Shown here in pieces: positions 9,702 to 17,786 of a DNA stretch of 64,000 nucleotides. Made by a program: the position numbers and the translations under genes. The notes below the pieces were generated by a model, which saw only the letters and a program-made list of their open reading frames with translations, had not been told where the DNA came from and made no database searches. This stretch comes from TMP-86 sp044226865. GTDB taxonomy: Bacteria > Pseudomonadota > Gammaproteobacteria > Steroidobacterales > Steroidobacteraceae. The stretch lies in the NCBI GenBank assembly GCA_044226865.1, contig JBGAGE010000010.1, positions 138,420 through 202,419 on the forward strand. Direction: 5' to 3'. Every line of letters starts with the position of its first letter. The stretch's first letter is position 1.

Positions 9702-10304
9702 ATGAGTCGACCCAAACACAAAATGGCACTGAACATCCCCCTGCCCCCGCATTCCGCACTGCAACCGGAGATGCAGCGGTATTTTTCCGTGTGTGAGGAA
9801 AAGCTCGGGTTCGTGCCCAACGTGCTGGCCTGCTACAGCTTCGATCCCGCCAAGCTGCAGGGTTTCGTCAGCTTCTACAACGAGCTGATGCTGGCCGATT
9901 CGGAACTGAGCAAGCTCGAGCGCGAAATGATCGCCGTGGTGGTGTCGTCGGCCAACCATTGCTATTACTGCCTGACGGCGCATGGTGCGGCCGTACGCAA
10001 GCTCTCGGGCGACCCGCAGCTGGGCGAGATGCTGGTGATGAATTACCGGGCGGCGGAACTGCCGCCGCGGCAGCGCGCCATGCTCGACTTCGCGCACCGC
10101 CTCACCACGCAACCCTCGCAGATCGACGAGCCGGACCGTCAGGCGCTGCGCGACGCGGGATTCTCCGAGCGTGCCATCTGGGACATCGCGGCGGTCACCT
10201 CCTTCTACAACATGAGCAACCGCATGGCGGCCGCAGTGGACATGCGCCCGAACGACGAATATCACGCGCAGGCGCGCGAGCCCGCCGCGCAGAGGCGTAC
10301 ATGA
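9702..10304 (+). CDS. Peroxidase-related enzyme (AhpD / carboxymuconolactone decarboxylase family)
   Basis: This 200-residue helical protein has the AhpD-type redox motif NH-C87-YY-C90-LTAH94. The two cysteines are the disulfide pair used to reduce peroxides or peroxiredoxin partners, and the histidine is the usual proton relay. The N-terminal LGFVPNVLACYSFDP region is typical of the uncharacterised peroxidase-related branch. It overlaps the NUDIX gene by 4 bp (ATGA), so the two are probably translationally coupled. Confidence 0.88.
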   Translation: MSRPKHKMALNIPLPPHSALQPEMQRYFSVCEEKLGFVPNVLACYSFDPAKLQGFVSFYNELMLADSELSKLEREMIAVVVSSANHCYYCLTAHGAAVRKLSGDPQLGEMLVMNYRAAELPPRQRAMLDFAHRLTTQPSQIDEPDRQALRDAGFSERAIWDIAAVTSFYNMSNRMAAAVDMRPNDEYHAQAREPAAQRRT

Positions 10305-10843
10305 AGAAGCCGGCGCAACTGAAGAGCGTGGCGCATCACCGCGGCCGGGTGGTGACGGTGTATTCGGACCGGCTGCGCTTCGACAACGGCCAGGAATACG
10401 ACATCGACATGATCCGCCACCCGGGCGCCTCCGCCATCGTCGCCATCGACGACCAGCGCCGCGTCTGCCTGGTGAGCCAGTACCGGCATGGCATCGAGGA
10501 CTTCCTGTGGGAAATCCCGGCCGGCAAGCTCGATGGCGGCGAGCGTCCGGACAGCGCCGCGGTGCGCGAGCTCGCCGAGGAAGCCGGCGTGGCAGCACAG
10601 CATTGGGAATCCCTCGGCGTGTACCTGCCCGCACCGGGCCTGCTCACCGAAAAGGTCTACCTGTTCATGGCGCTGCGGCTCACCAAGGGGGAGGCCGCTC
10701 CCGAAAGCGACGAGGAACTCGAATTGCGATGGCTGCCGCTGGAGGAGGCGGTGCGCATGGTGCTCGATGGCCGCCTCGACGATGGCAAGACGGCCCTCGG
10801 ATTGCTGCGGGCGCACGCGCGATTGCAGGGTTTTCCTCAATGA
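10301..10843 (+). CDS. NUDIX hydrolase, ADP-ribose pyrophosphatase-like
   Basis: This 180-residue NUDIX protein hydrolyses a nucleoside diphosphate linked to another group. The NUDIX box is complete: G-KLDGG-E-RPDSAAV-REL-A-EE-A-G-V fits the pattern GX5EX7REUXEEXGU, which binds the catalytic divalent metals. The preceding VCLVSQYRHGIEDFLWEIPAGKLD segment resembles ADP-sugar pyrophosphatases, so ADP-ribose or a similar substrate is likely. The ATG overlaps the stop of the AhpD-like gene. NADH- and mRNA-type NUDIX activities cannot be excluded. Confidence 0.88.
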   Translation: MKKPAQLKSVAHHRGRVVTVYSDRLRFDNGQEYDIDMIRHPGASAIVAIDDQRRVCLVSQYRHGIEDFLWEIPAGKLDGGERPDSAAVRELAEEAGVAAQHWESLGVYLPAPGLLTEKVYLFMALRLTKGEAAPESDEELELRWLPLEEAVRMVLDGRLDDGKTALGLLRAHARLQGFPQ

Positions 10844-10909
10844 GATTTGAGCGCTGCGCACGGCTGGCGCAAACCACCGGAAAGTACACTCCCCGCCCCG
10901 GAGAAAGTC

Positions 10910-11317
10910 TTGGATCGTTCGAAACCCAAACCCACGCCCAAGTCCGGGTCCGCTGACGACCCGCGCCTCGGCCATGACTCCACCGAACACGGCGCCGCCG
11001 AGGCGCCGAAGAACAGTGGCCGCGTTCAATTCGACGACCGCGGCCAGGCCATCTGGGAATGGTCCACGGCCACGGGCAAGTTCCACACGGCATCCACCAG
11101 CGCACGCCTCAAGAAGCTCACCAACGTGGAGCTTTCACTGGTGGACGAGGAACCGGCGCCCAACCAGGCCGTGCGCGTCAATCCCTCCGGCACCAAGAAG
11201 GGATACGACCCCTACGACAGCGGCCAGCTCAGCAAGCGCGCGGGCAAACCCGTGAAGAAGGACCTGCGCAAGCTCGGCGAGTGGCTCAAGATGAAGAAGG
11301 AGCGCGGCGAGAGCTGA
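10910..11317 (+). CDS. Uncharacterised basic protein, probable TTG start
   Basis: I do not recognise a named family. The protein is hydrophilic and Lys/Pro-rich, with a compact core GRVQFDDRGQAIWEWS and a strongly basic C-terminus (KRAGKPVKKDLRKLGEWLKMKKERG). No signal peptide or membrane segment is visible. I chose the TTG at 10910 because GGAG lies about six bases upstream; the frame opens further up at a TTG at 10847 that has no such site. It may bind nucleic acid given its charge, but that is only a guess. It converges on the next gene. Confidence 0.65.
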   Translation: MDRSKPKPTPKSGSADDPRLGHDSTEHGAAEAPKNSGRVQFDDRGQAIWEWSTATGKFHTASTSARLKKLTNVELSLVDEEPAPNQAVRVNPSGTKKGYDPYDSGQLSKRAGKPVKKDLRKLGEWLKMKKERGES

Positions 11318-11341
11318 CCTCGCGGTCCGCGAGCCGCCGCC

Positions 11342-12001
11342 TCAACCGGCGGCCAGCGCGTAGTCCAGCTTGGCGGCGTGCCCCAGGCGGTAGAACTTGC
11401 GCAGCTCGCGCATCATCGCCGGCAGGAGCGCACGGCCGCGCTTCACGAATCTCCTTTCCAGGTAGCGGCAATAGCGCGCCGCGCCGCGGTGCGCAGCCTC
11501 GTAACGGCCGAGCTGTTCGGCCGTGAGGCGCGCGTCGAAACGCGCTGCATCGAACAGGCGCGCGAACGCATAACTTGGGAAATTGCCCTCGGATTGGCTG
11601 GCGAGCAGCAGCGCGGTGAGCGCGTATTTGTCCACCTCGGCCTGCGTCTCCAACTCGAGCAATGACAACGGATGGTCCTGCCGCAGGCGCCAGGCGGCGT
11701 ACAGGAAATGGCTGACGCCCTCGAGCGCGGTGCAGAAGTCGGCCAGGTTGCGCTCGGTGAGTGCGCGCTCCGGGTCGCGCATTTCCAGCCGCCGCAGCAC
11801 CTGTGCATCGATGAACAGGCACATCTCCGCGCCTTCCGCGGTCTGCGACAACAACAGTTGCTCGTCATTGCTGCGCGCGTCGTTGCAGGGCGCAAGGCCG
11901 GACAGGCCGGCGCGGTCGGTCACGAGAAAATCCTGCACGTCGCAGCTGGGATCGACGTCGTAGAGCGTCTCCAGCCATCGTTGCAGGCGCCGGGCGACCA
12001 T
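11342..12001 (-). CDS. Conserved hypothetical protein, second of a pair
   Basis: This 219-residue protein is predicted to be mostly helical and soluble. I recognise no family. It starts at the ATG at 12001, nine bases after the stop of the upstream partner, so both are likely one transcript. Features visible are an N-terminal RRLQRWLETLYDVD segment, an acidic and hydrophobic middle, and a basic C-terminal third (YLERRFVKRGRALLPAMMRELRKFYRLG). The frame extends upstream to 12265, but that part overlaps the partner gene antiparallel to no known sequence and was excluded. Confidence 0.7.
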   Translation of the reverse strand: MVARRLQRWLETLYDVDPSCDVQDFLVTDRAGLSGLAPCNDARSNDEQLLLSQTAEGAEMCLFIDAQVLRRLEMRDPERALTERNLADFCTALEGVSHFLYAAWRLRQDHPLSLLELETQAEVDKYALTALLLASQSEGNFPSYAFARLFDAARFDARLTAEQLGRYEAAHRGAARYCRYLERRFVKRGRALLPAMMRELRKFYRLGHAAKLDYALAAG

Positions 12002-12009
12002 GCGCGGCC

Positions 12010-12639
12010 TCAGTGCTCGCGGCGCGAGCCCGCCGACTTCACCGGCTGCACGCCCAGCTTGCCAAGCAGCGAATGCGCGCGCGGGCTGCCGGTCTTCAAC
12101 CAGACCTCGTACAGGCGCAGCACGTCGGCGTCGTTGTGCTGGTAGGACATCTCGCTGACCTCGTTCAGGGCATCCACGAGCCCTTGGAACTTGCTCGCCA
12201 GCTGGAAGTAGAGCTCGGCGGTGGCGCGGCCTCGCGCGGAACGCTGCAGTGCGTCCGCGAGGCACCCGTAGGCATTGCCGCCCATGGCGATGTGGTAGTC
12301 GACGTCGACGAGCTTGCGCGCAAAGCTGCGCATGAAGAATCCGGCGACGAACAGCGAGACGTCGCCGAGCCGCTGCAATGCATGCTGGCGCGCCGCCGCC
12401 GACGATGCATGCACGGCATCCGCGAGCATCAACGCGAGCGGCCGCAGGCGCGGGCCTTCAGGCGTCTGGTCGAACAGCGCTTCCACGCGCGAGAACAGGG
12501 TGAGGAGCGATACCACGTAGCTTTCGGTGTGTTCGTCGATGTCGAGCCGTTGATGAACGGCCGCGTCGTGAAAGGCGTCGCGAAAGAATTCGCGCAAGCT
12601 GCTGACCGCAACCACCGAGCCGCCCGATGAGGTTTGCAT
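12010..12639 (-). CDS. Conserved hypothetical protein, first of a pair
   Basis: This 209-residue soluble, helix-rich protein belongs to no family I can name. A conserved-looking central block DYHIAMGGNAYGCLADAL and a C-terminal LRLYEVWLKTGSPRAHSLLGKLGV stand out. The frame is clean and is followed nine bases later by the second member of the pair, so they probably work together. Upstream lies a 196-bp gap containing no supported gene. Confidence 0.7.
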   Translation of the reverse strand: MQTSSGGSVVAVSSLREFFRDAFHDAAVHQRLDIDEHTESYVVSLLTLFSRVEALFDQTPEGPRLRPLALMLADAVHASSAAARQHALQRLGDVSLFVAGFFMRSFARKLVDVDYHIAMGGNAYGCLADALQRSARGRATAELYFQLASKFQGLVDALNEVSEMSYQHNDADVLRLYEVWLKTGSPRAHSLLGKLGVQPVKSAGSRREH

Positions 12640-12835
12640 TCAAGGTCTCCACTCGCAAGACGATGACGTCGACACCATCCTATCGACGAAACACGAGTGA
12701 AGTGAAGTGATCTGATGCGCGTTTTTGTCAATAAACGCAATCAGCACTCGACGTCGCTTGCTGCCAAGGCCGCCGGCGCGGCGCATGCACTCGCGCGGAG
12801 CGCGCGCACGCACGCCATGCCTGCGCGCGGTGCAT

Positions 12836-13507
12836 TTACTGCAATTCGTGCAGTGAACGGATGATGCGCGCCGGTGTCTGAAGCTGCGCGGGCCAGTCCT
12901 GCGCGGCACGCCGCAGCCACACCGCCGAAAGCCCCGCGCGCAGCGCCCCGTCCACGTCGGTGTGCGGGTCATCGCCCACATGCAGAATCTGCTCCGGCGG
13001 CACGCCGGCGGCGCGCGCGAGCTCGGCGAAGATTCGCGCATCGGGCTTGGGGTGGCCCGCGGATTGCGCGCTCACATGACCTTCGAAGAACTGCGCCACG
13101 CCGCAACGGCGCAGATCTGCATTGCCGTTGCTGAGCGCGAACAGGCGGTAGCGCGACTGCAGGCGCCGCAGTGCCGGTTCCACGTCCTCGTACAGCTGCA
13201 CGCGGTTGCGCGCCGCGTAGAACGCCTCGAAGGCGGCGTCCGCGAGCTCTTCGGGATACCCGGCATCGACCAGTTGATGCAGCAGCGCCTGGCGGCGCAG
13301 GAAGGTCATGTCGTGGCTCTTGTGCGACCAGCGCTCGCCCACCTGACGCCGCAGGTCGCGCATCGATTCGATGCTGTGCGACTGCACCGCGCGCGGACAA
13401 TGCTCGCGCAGCCACTCGTAGGCGGCCTGCTCGGCGGCGATGATGGCGGGAGCCACCGGCCAGAGGGTGTCGTCGAGATCGAAGCTGAGGACGGTGATGC
13501 CGGGCAT
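12836..13507 (-). CDS. HAD-superfamily hydrolase (YigB/YjjG-like phosphatase)
   Basis: This 223-residue phosphatase has all four HAD motifs. Motif I is F-D10-L-D12-DTLW, with D10 the nucleophile and D12 the general acid. Motif II is ALSNGN, the motif III lysine lies in GHPKPDARIF, and motif IV is VGDDPHTDVDGA. The helical C1 cap sits between motifs I and II. Small phosphorylated metabolites such as nucleotides, FMN or sugar phosphates are the usual substrates of this branch; the exact one cannot be read from sequence. Confidence 0.9.
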   Translation of the reverse strand: MPGITVLSFDLDDTLWPVAPAIIAAEQAAYEWLREHCPRAVQSHSIESMRDLRRQVGERWSHKSHDMTFLRRQALLHQLVDAGYPEELADAAFEAFYAARNRVQLYEDVEPALRRLQSRYRLFALSNGNADLRRCGVAQFFEGHVSAQSAGHPKPDARIFAELARAAGVPPEQILHVGDDPHTDVDGALRAGLSAVWLRRAAQDWPAQLQTPARIIRSLHELQ

Positions 13508-13561
13508 GGTCTTCGGTTAAGCTTAACGTACAACATCGTTGCGCGAGCGCCCGAAGAACTC

Positions 13562-15622
13562 ATGGACAAGACACTCCGTTGCCTGCTGCTAATGTTCTGG
13601 ACCGGGCTCGCCGCCGCCGCGTCCCCTGCCCCATTCGCCGTGCAGGACCTGGTCTCCCTGCAGCGCGTATCCGACCTCGCCGTCTCGCCCGACGGCAAGC
13701 GCGTGGCCTACACGCTGCGCTCCACCGATCTCGCCGCCAACCGCGGCCGCACGGACGTGTGGACGCTGGAGCTGGCGCGCCGCGGCGCCAAGCCCGTGCA
13801 GGTCACCACCGACCCCGGCGCCGATGGCAGCGCGCAATGGAGCGCGGACGGGACGCAGATCTATTTTCTCTCCGACCGCAGCGGCAGCACGCAGGTGTGG
13901 CGCGCGCCGGCTGCCGGCGGCGGTGCCTTGCAGGTGACGCAGCTGCCGGTGGATGTGGGCAGTTTCCGCCTGTCACCGCGCACCGACCGGCTGCTGTTCA
14001 GCGCGGAAGTCTTCGCCGGCTGCGATCCCGCATGCAGCGCCGCCCGGCTGAAGAAGCAGCAATCCCATGTCGCCAGCGGCGTGCTGCAGCAGGATCTGTT
14101 CGTGCGCCACTGGGACAGTTGGAGCGACGGCCGCCGCTCGCAGCTGTTTTCGGTCGCCCTGGATGCGCGCGGAGCGGTCAGCGGCGCCGCGTCGTTGCTG
14201 ACCCAGGGGCTGGACGGCGACGTGCCGCACAAGCCTTTCGGCGGGCGCGAGGACTATGCGATCAGTCCGGACGGCGCCACGGTGGTGTTCAGTGTGCGCG
14301 TCGCGTCCAAGGGCGAGCCGTGGTCCACTAATTTCGACCTGTATGCCGTGCCCGCGGCCGGCGGCACGCCGCGCAACCTCACCGCCGCCAACCCCGCGGC
14401 CGATCTGCACCCGGTGTTTTCCCCCGACGGCACACGCCTCGCCTATCTTGCCGCGGAGCGGCCCGGTTACGAGTCGGACCGCCAGCGGCTGGTGCTGCTC
14501 GACCTGAAGAGCGGCGCGGCCAAGCCGTTGACGCAGACCTGGGACCGTTCCATCGAGGACTTCGCCTGGTCGCGCGACGGGCTGTCGCTGTTCGCCACCG
14601 CACAGCACCTGGGCCAGAAGCCGCTGTGGCTGGTCGATGTGAACTCAGGCCGCGCATCGGCCATCACCGGTGCCGGCACGGTCGAGGAGTTCAGCGTCGG
14701 CAGCGATCGCGTGGTCTACAGCGCGGGCGACCTGGGCAATCCGCCCGACCTGTTCTCCGTGGCCTTCACCGGCGGGCGCGCCACGCAACTGACGCGCATC
14801 AACGCCGATCTTCGCGCCACGCGCCGCTTCGGCGATTTCGAGCAGTTCAGCTTCAGCGGCGCGCGCAACGACCTGGTGTATGCGTACCTGGTGAAGCCGG
14901 TGGGCTTCAAGCCCGGCTCCCAGTATCCGCTCGCCGTGCTGATCCACGGCGGCCCGCAGGGCAGCATGGCCAACGAATGGCATTGGCGCTGGAATGCGCA
15001 GAACTTCGCTGGAGCGGGGTTCGCTGCGCTGCTGATCGACTTCCACGGCTCGACCGGCTATGGGCAGGCCTTTACCGACGCCATCAACCAGGACTGGGGC
15101 GGCAAGCCGCTGGAGGACATCCAGAAAGGCGTGAGCGCCGCGCTGTCCAAGTACAAATTCCTGGATCCGCAGCGCATGTGCGCGCTTGGTGGCTCCTACG
15201 GCGGCTATCTGGTCAATTGGATCGCGGGCGCCATGCCCGACCGCTTCAAGTGCCTGGTCAGCCACTCCGGCGTGTTCGACAACCGTTCCATGTATTACTC
15301 CACCGAGGAACTGTGGTTTCCGGAGTGGGAATTCGGCGGGCCGGAATTTTCGAATCCGCAGGGTTACTCCAAGTACAACCCGGTGGAACACGTCAAGGAT
15401 TGGAAGACGCCCCTGCTGGTCATCCATGGCCAGCGCGACTTCCGCGTTCCCTACACGCAGGGCCTATCCGCCTTCACCGCCGCGCAACGGCGCGGCATTT
15501 CCAGCGAATGGTTGTTCTTTCCGGACGAAAACCACTGGATCCTGAAGCCGGCGAACAGCATGCAATGGTACGAGGTGGTGATCGACTGGCTGAACCGCTG
15601 GACCGCCAAGCCCGCGCGGTGA
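13562..15622 (+). CDS. Secreted S9-family serine peptidase (acylaminoacyl-peptidase/DPP-like)
   Basis: The protein has 686 residues. The signal peptide covers about 1-20 (MDKTLRCLLL then LAAAAS). A beta-propeller with repeated SPDG motifs (about 40-430) follows and limits access to the C-terminal alpha/beta-hydrolase domain. The catalytic triad is visible: S545 in GGSYGGY, D626 in HGQRDFRVP and H658 in DENHWILKP. It should cleave short peptides in the periplasm. I chose the ATG at 13562 because the long frame upstream is antisense to the HAD gene. It converges on the ATP-grasp operon. Confidence 0.93.
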   Translation: MDKTLRCLLLMFWTGLAAAASPAPFAVQDLVSLQRVSDLAVSPDGKRVAYTLRSTDLAANRGRTDVWTLELARRGAKPVQVTTDPGADGSAQWSADGTQIYFLSDRSGSTQVWRAPAAGGGALQVTQLPVDVGSFRLSPRTDRLLFSAEVFAGCDPACSAARLKKQQSHVASGVLQQDLFVRHWDSWSDGRRSQLFSVALDARGAVSGAASLLTQGLDGDVPHKPFGGREDYAISPDGATVVFSVRVASKGEPWSTNFDLYAVPAAGGTPRNLTAANPAADLHPVFSPDGTRLAYLAAERPGYESDRQRLVLLDLKSGAAKPLTQTWDRSIEDFAWSRDGLSLFATAQHLGQKPLWLVDVNSGRASAITGAGTVEEFSVGSDRVVYSAGDLGNPPDLFSVAFTGGRATQLTRINADLRATRRFGDFEQFSFSGARNDLVYAYLVKPVGFKPGSQYPLAVLIHGGPQGSMANEWHWRWNAQNFAGAGFAALLIDFHGSTGYGQAFTDAINQDWGGKPLEDIQKGVSAALSKYKFLDPQRMCALGGSYGGYLVNWIAGAMPDRFKCLVSHSGVFDNRSMYYSTEELWFPEWEFGGPEFSNPQGYSKYNPVEHVKDWKTPLLVIHGQRDFRVPYTQGLSAFTAAQRRGISSEWLFFPDENHWILKPANSMQWYEVVIDWLNRWTAKPAR

Positions 15623-15649
15623 CGCGCGCGATGCGGAGCAGGCAACGCC

Positions 15650-16684
15650 TCAGCCGTCGAGCATGCGCCAGGCGGCCGGATAATGCGCACCCAGCAGCAT
15701 GATCCGGTGCAGCAGGTCGTCGTAGGACATGCCGGCCTTCTTGGCTGACTGCGCCAGGTCCTCCTCCGCCGCGAGGTTCGGATTGGCATTCGCCTCCAGC
15801 ACGTACAGGGCGCCGTCGGCGCGCAGGCGGAAATCCATGCGGGCATAACCCGTCAGGTGCAGCGCGCGGTAGATGCGCCGCGACATCTTCTCCAACCGCG
15901 CCACCGTGCCCTCGGGCAGTGACTCCGCCGCCGCGGTGGTGATGCCGTACTTCTGCTGGTAGCGGCGGTCCCATTTCACCTTGCGCGTGGCGATGGCCGG
16001 CGTGTTGTCGGGCAGCGTGCCGAACGTCATCTCCCAAACCGGCAGCACGGACAGCCGGTCGTTGCCGAGCACGCCCACGTACAACTCGCGCCCTTCGATG
16101 TATTCCTCGACCAGCGCATCGGAATTGATCTGCTCGTGGATGAAACCGACGCGCTCGCGCAACTGCTTCTCATCGCTCACCACCGACGCATGCGCGATGC
16201 CGAGCGAGGCATCCTCGGTGGCCGACTTCACGAACATCGGAAATGCCAGCCGCGGCGGCAGGCGAAACTTCTTGCCTCGCGGCACCAGCATGAACTGCGG
16301 CGTGGGAATGCGGTGATAGGACAGGAGCTGCTTGCACAATACCTTGTCGCGCGAGAGCAGCATGCCGCGCGGGTTGCAGCCGGTGTAGGGCTGGCGCATC
16401 AGCTCGAGGTAGGCCACGACGTGCTGATCGTAGGTGACGATGCCGTCGAATTCCTCCAGCAGGTTGAACACGATGTCCGGCTGCCAATCGGCGATGGCGC
16501 TGCGCAGCGGGGACAGGCTGTCGCTGATGCCCAGCGGCCGCACCTCGTGACCCGCCTTCTTCAGATGCGTGATCACATCGTATTCGGTGCGCCATTCCTC
16601 GATTTCTTTTTCGGTCCGGCCCTCGAGCGATTCCGGCGGAACCAGCGTCTCGTGCACCAGGACCAGGGCTTTGGATTTCTTCAC
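15650..16684 (-). CDS. ATP-grasp ligase, D-alanine-D-alanine ligase-like
   Basis: The protein has 344 residues. Central ATP-grasp elements include FPMFVKSATEDASLGIAHA (ATP lysine and Gly-rich loop), VEEYIEGRELYVGVLGN and the metal-binding DFRLRADGALYVLEANANPN. The start is a GTG at 16684 that overlaps the stop of the upstream zinc-peptidase gene (GTGA), so translation is probably coupled. It is not the usual Ddl: it is a D-Ala-D-Ala ligase-like/RimK-type branch that joins amino acids to an unknown acceptor. It is the last gene of a six-gene minus-strand operon. Confidence 0.82.
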   Translation of the reverse strand: MKKSKALVLVHETLVPPESLEGRTEKEIEEWRTEYDVITHLKKAGHEVRPLGISDSLSPLRSAIADWQPDIVFNLLEEFDGIVTYDQHVVAYLELMRQPYTGCNPRGMLLSRDKVLCKQLLSYHRIPTPQFMLVPRGKKFRLPPRLAFPMFVKSATEDASLGIAHASVVSDEKQLRERVGFIHEQINSDALVEEYIEGRELYVGVLGNDRLSVLPVWEMTFGTLPDNTPAIATRKVKWDRRYQQKYGITTAAAESLPEGTVARLEKMSRRIYRALHLTGYARMDFRLRADGALYVLEANANPNLAAEEDLAQSAKKAGMSYDDLLHRIMLLGAHYPAAWRMLDG

Positions 16685-17766
16685 AATGAAACGCGGGGCA
16701 GTTGTCGCTCTTCGTGGATGCGGGCCAGTCGCCCCACCATCCACAGCAAATGGGTTTTCAATTCGCGGCGTGGGCCGCGGACGTACAGATCGAGCGCCTC
16801 GCAGCGTTCGATGATCAGGCGCAGCACCTGGTGCACAAGGTATTCGCTGAAGGCGCCCTTGCGCACCAGGTGCCGGCGCAGCGGCTGGCGCATGTCGCGC
16901 ACCACGCTCGCCGCCTTGGGCGAGGAGCGGCGCGGCGGATCGGCGGTGAACACCTTCATCAGCAGGTCATCGGCGCCGGTGCGGCGGCGCGCGCCATAGC
17001 GCGCGAGCTTGTGCTCGTAGTGCTGGCGCAGGGTGCGCGTGTCCTCGCGCACATCCTCGATGGTGATGCGCTCGCTCACGTGTGGCGCCGCGCGGCCGAA
17101 TTCACCGGCGAGTTCGTCGATGAAATTCAATTTTGCGAAGGCGGGCCATTGCTGGTATTCGCGCCGCCAGGACGAATTCGGCTTCAGCCACACCGCAAAG
17201 GTCTCGGCGAAATCCTCGGTGGGATGCGCCTGGGCATACCAGGAACCCAGGTGCTGGACGAAGCGCCGGCTTCCGGGACGCGGGCGGTAGGAATCCGGGT
17301 AGGGGAGCGACGCCGGCCCGAACACTTCGCGCCAACGGCGGCGGCGGCGCAGCCGGTAGGCGGAGTCGAAGGCATGCCCTGCTTCATGCCGCAGGATGCG
17401 CATCTGCCAATTGCGGTTGCCGCCCTCCACCTCGCGCATGTAGCGCCGCTCCAACCGCGCCAGGCGCGGATGCGCGAGATAGAACGGAATGGCAATGCCG
17501 GGAACGCCGTCGGGCGAGAACCATTCCTGCGCGAACCAGCAATGCGGCCGGAAGCGGATGCCGCGCGACTGCAACTCGCCGTACAACCTGTCGACCGAGG
17601 CCTGCACCGGTGTGTCCTCGACACGCAATTGCAGGTCGCAGAAGCGCAGGCTCAGCAATTGTTCATCGGTGAGCGATTCCCATGCATACGCGGGCGCGCC
17701 CGCACGCTTGTGAGCGCGTGGCGGCTTCGTCGGCCGCGTCCGGTGGATGGCGTGGGATCCAGGCAT
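16681..17766 (-). CDS. Putative zinc-binding metallopeptidase
   Basis: The protein has 361 residues. H127-E-A-G-H131 matches a zincin HExxH site, and the downstream EDFAETFAVWL supplies a likely third ligand glutamate. No signal peptide is seen, so it probably works in the cytoplasm. The basic N-terminal 25 residues and the Arg-rich C-terminal half are unusual. The start at 17766 follows GAAGG on the minus strand. It overlaps the ATP-grasp gene by 4 bp; a peptidase and an amino-acid ligase encoded as a coupled pair suggests that they act on the same peptide or cell-wall-like substrate. Confidence 0.78.
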   Translation of the reverse strand: MPGSHAIHRTRPTKPPRAHKRAGAPAYAWESLTDEQLLSLRFCDLQLRVEDTPVQASVDRLYGELQSRGIRFRPHCWFAQEWFSPDGVPGIAIPFYLAHPRLARLERRYMREVEGGNRNWQMRILRHEAGHAFDSAYRLRRRRRWREVFGPASLPYPDSYRPRPGSRRFVQHLGSWYAQAHPTEDFAETFAVWLKPNSSWRREYQQWPAFAKLNFIDELAGEFGRAAPHVSERITIEDVREDTRTLRQHYEHKLARYGARRRTGADDLLMKVFTADPPRRSSPKAASVVRDMRQPLRRHLVRKGAFSEYLVHQVLRLIIERCEALDLYVRGPRRELKTHLLWMVGRLARIHEERQLPRVSL

Positions 17767-17786
17767 AGGAGCCTTCAGAGTATAGA

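Noticed and set aside
12715..12867. 50-codon plus-strand frame in the gap before the HAD gene
   Set aside because: It overlaps the HAD gene end and has no ribosome site or similarity.
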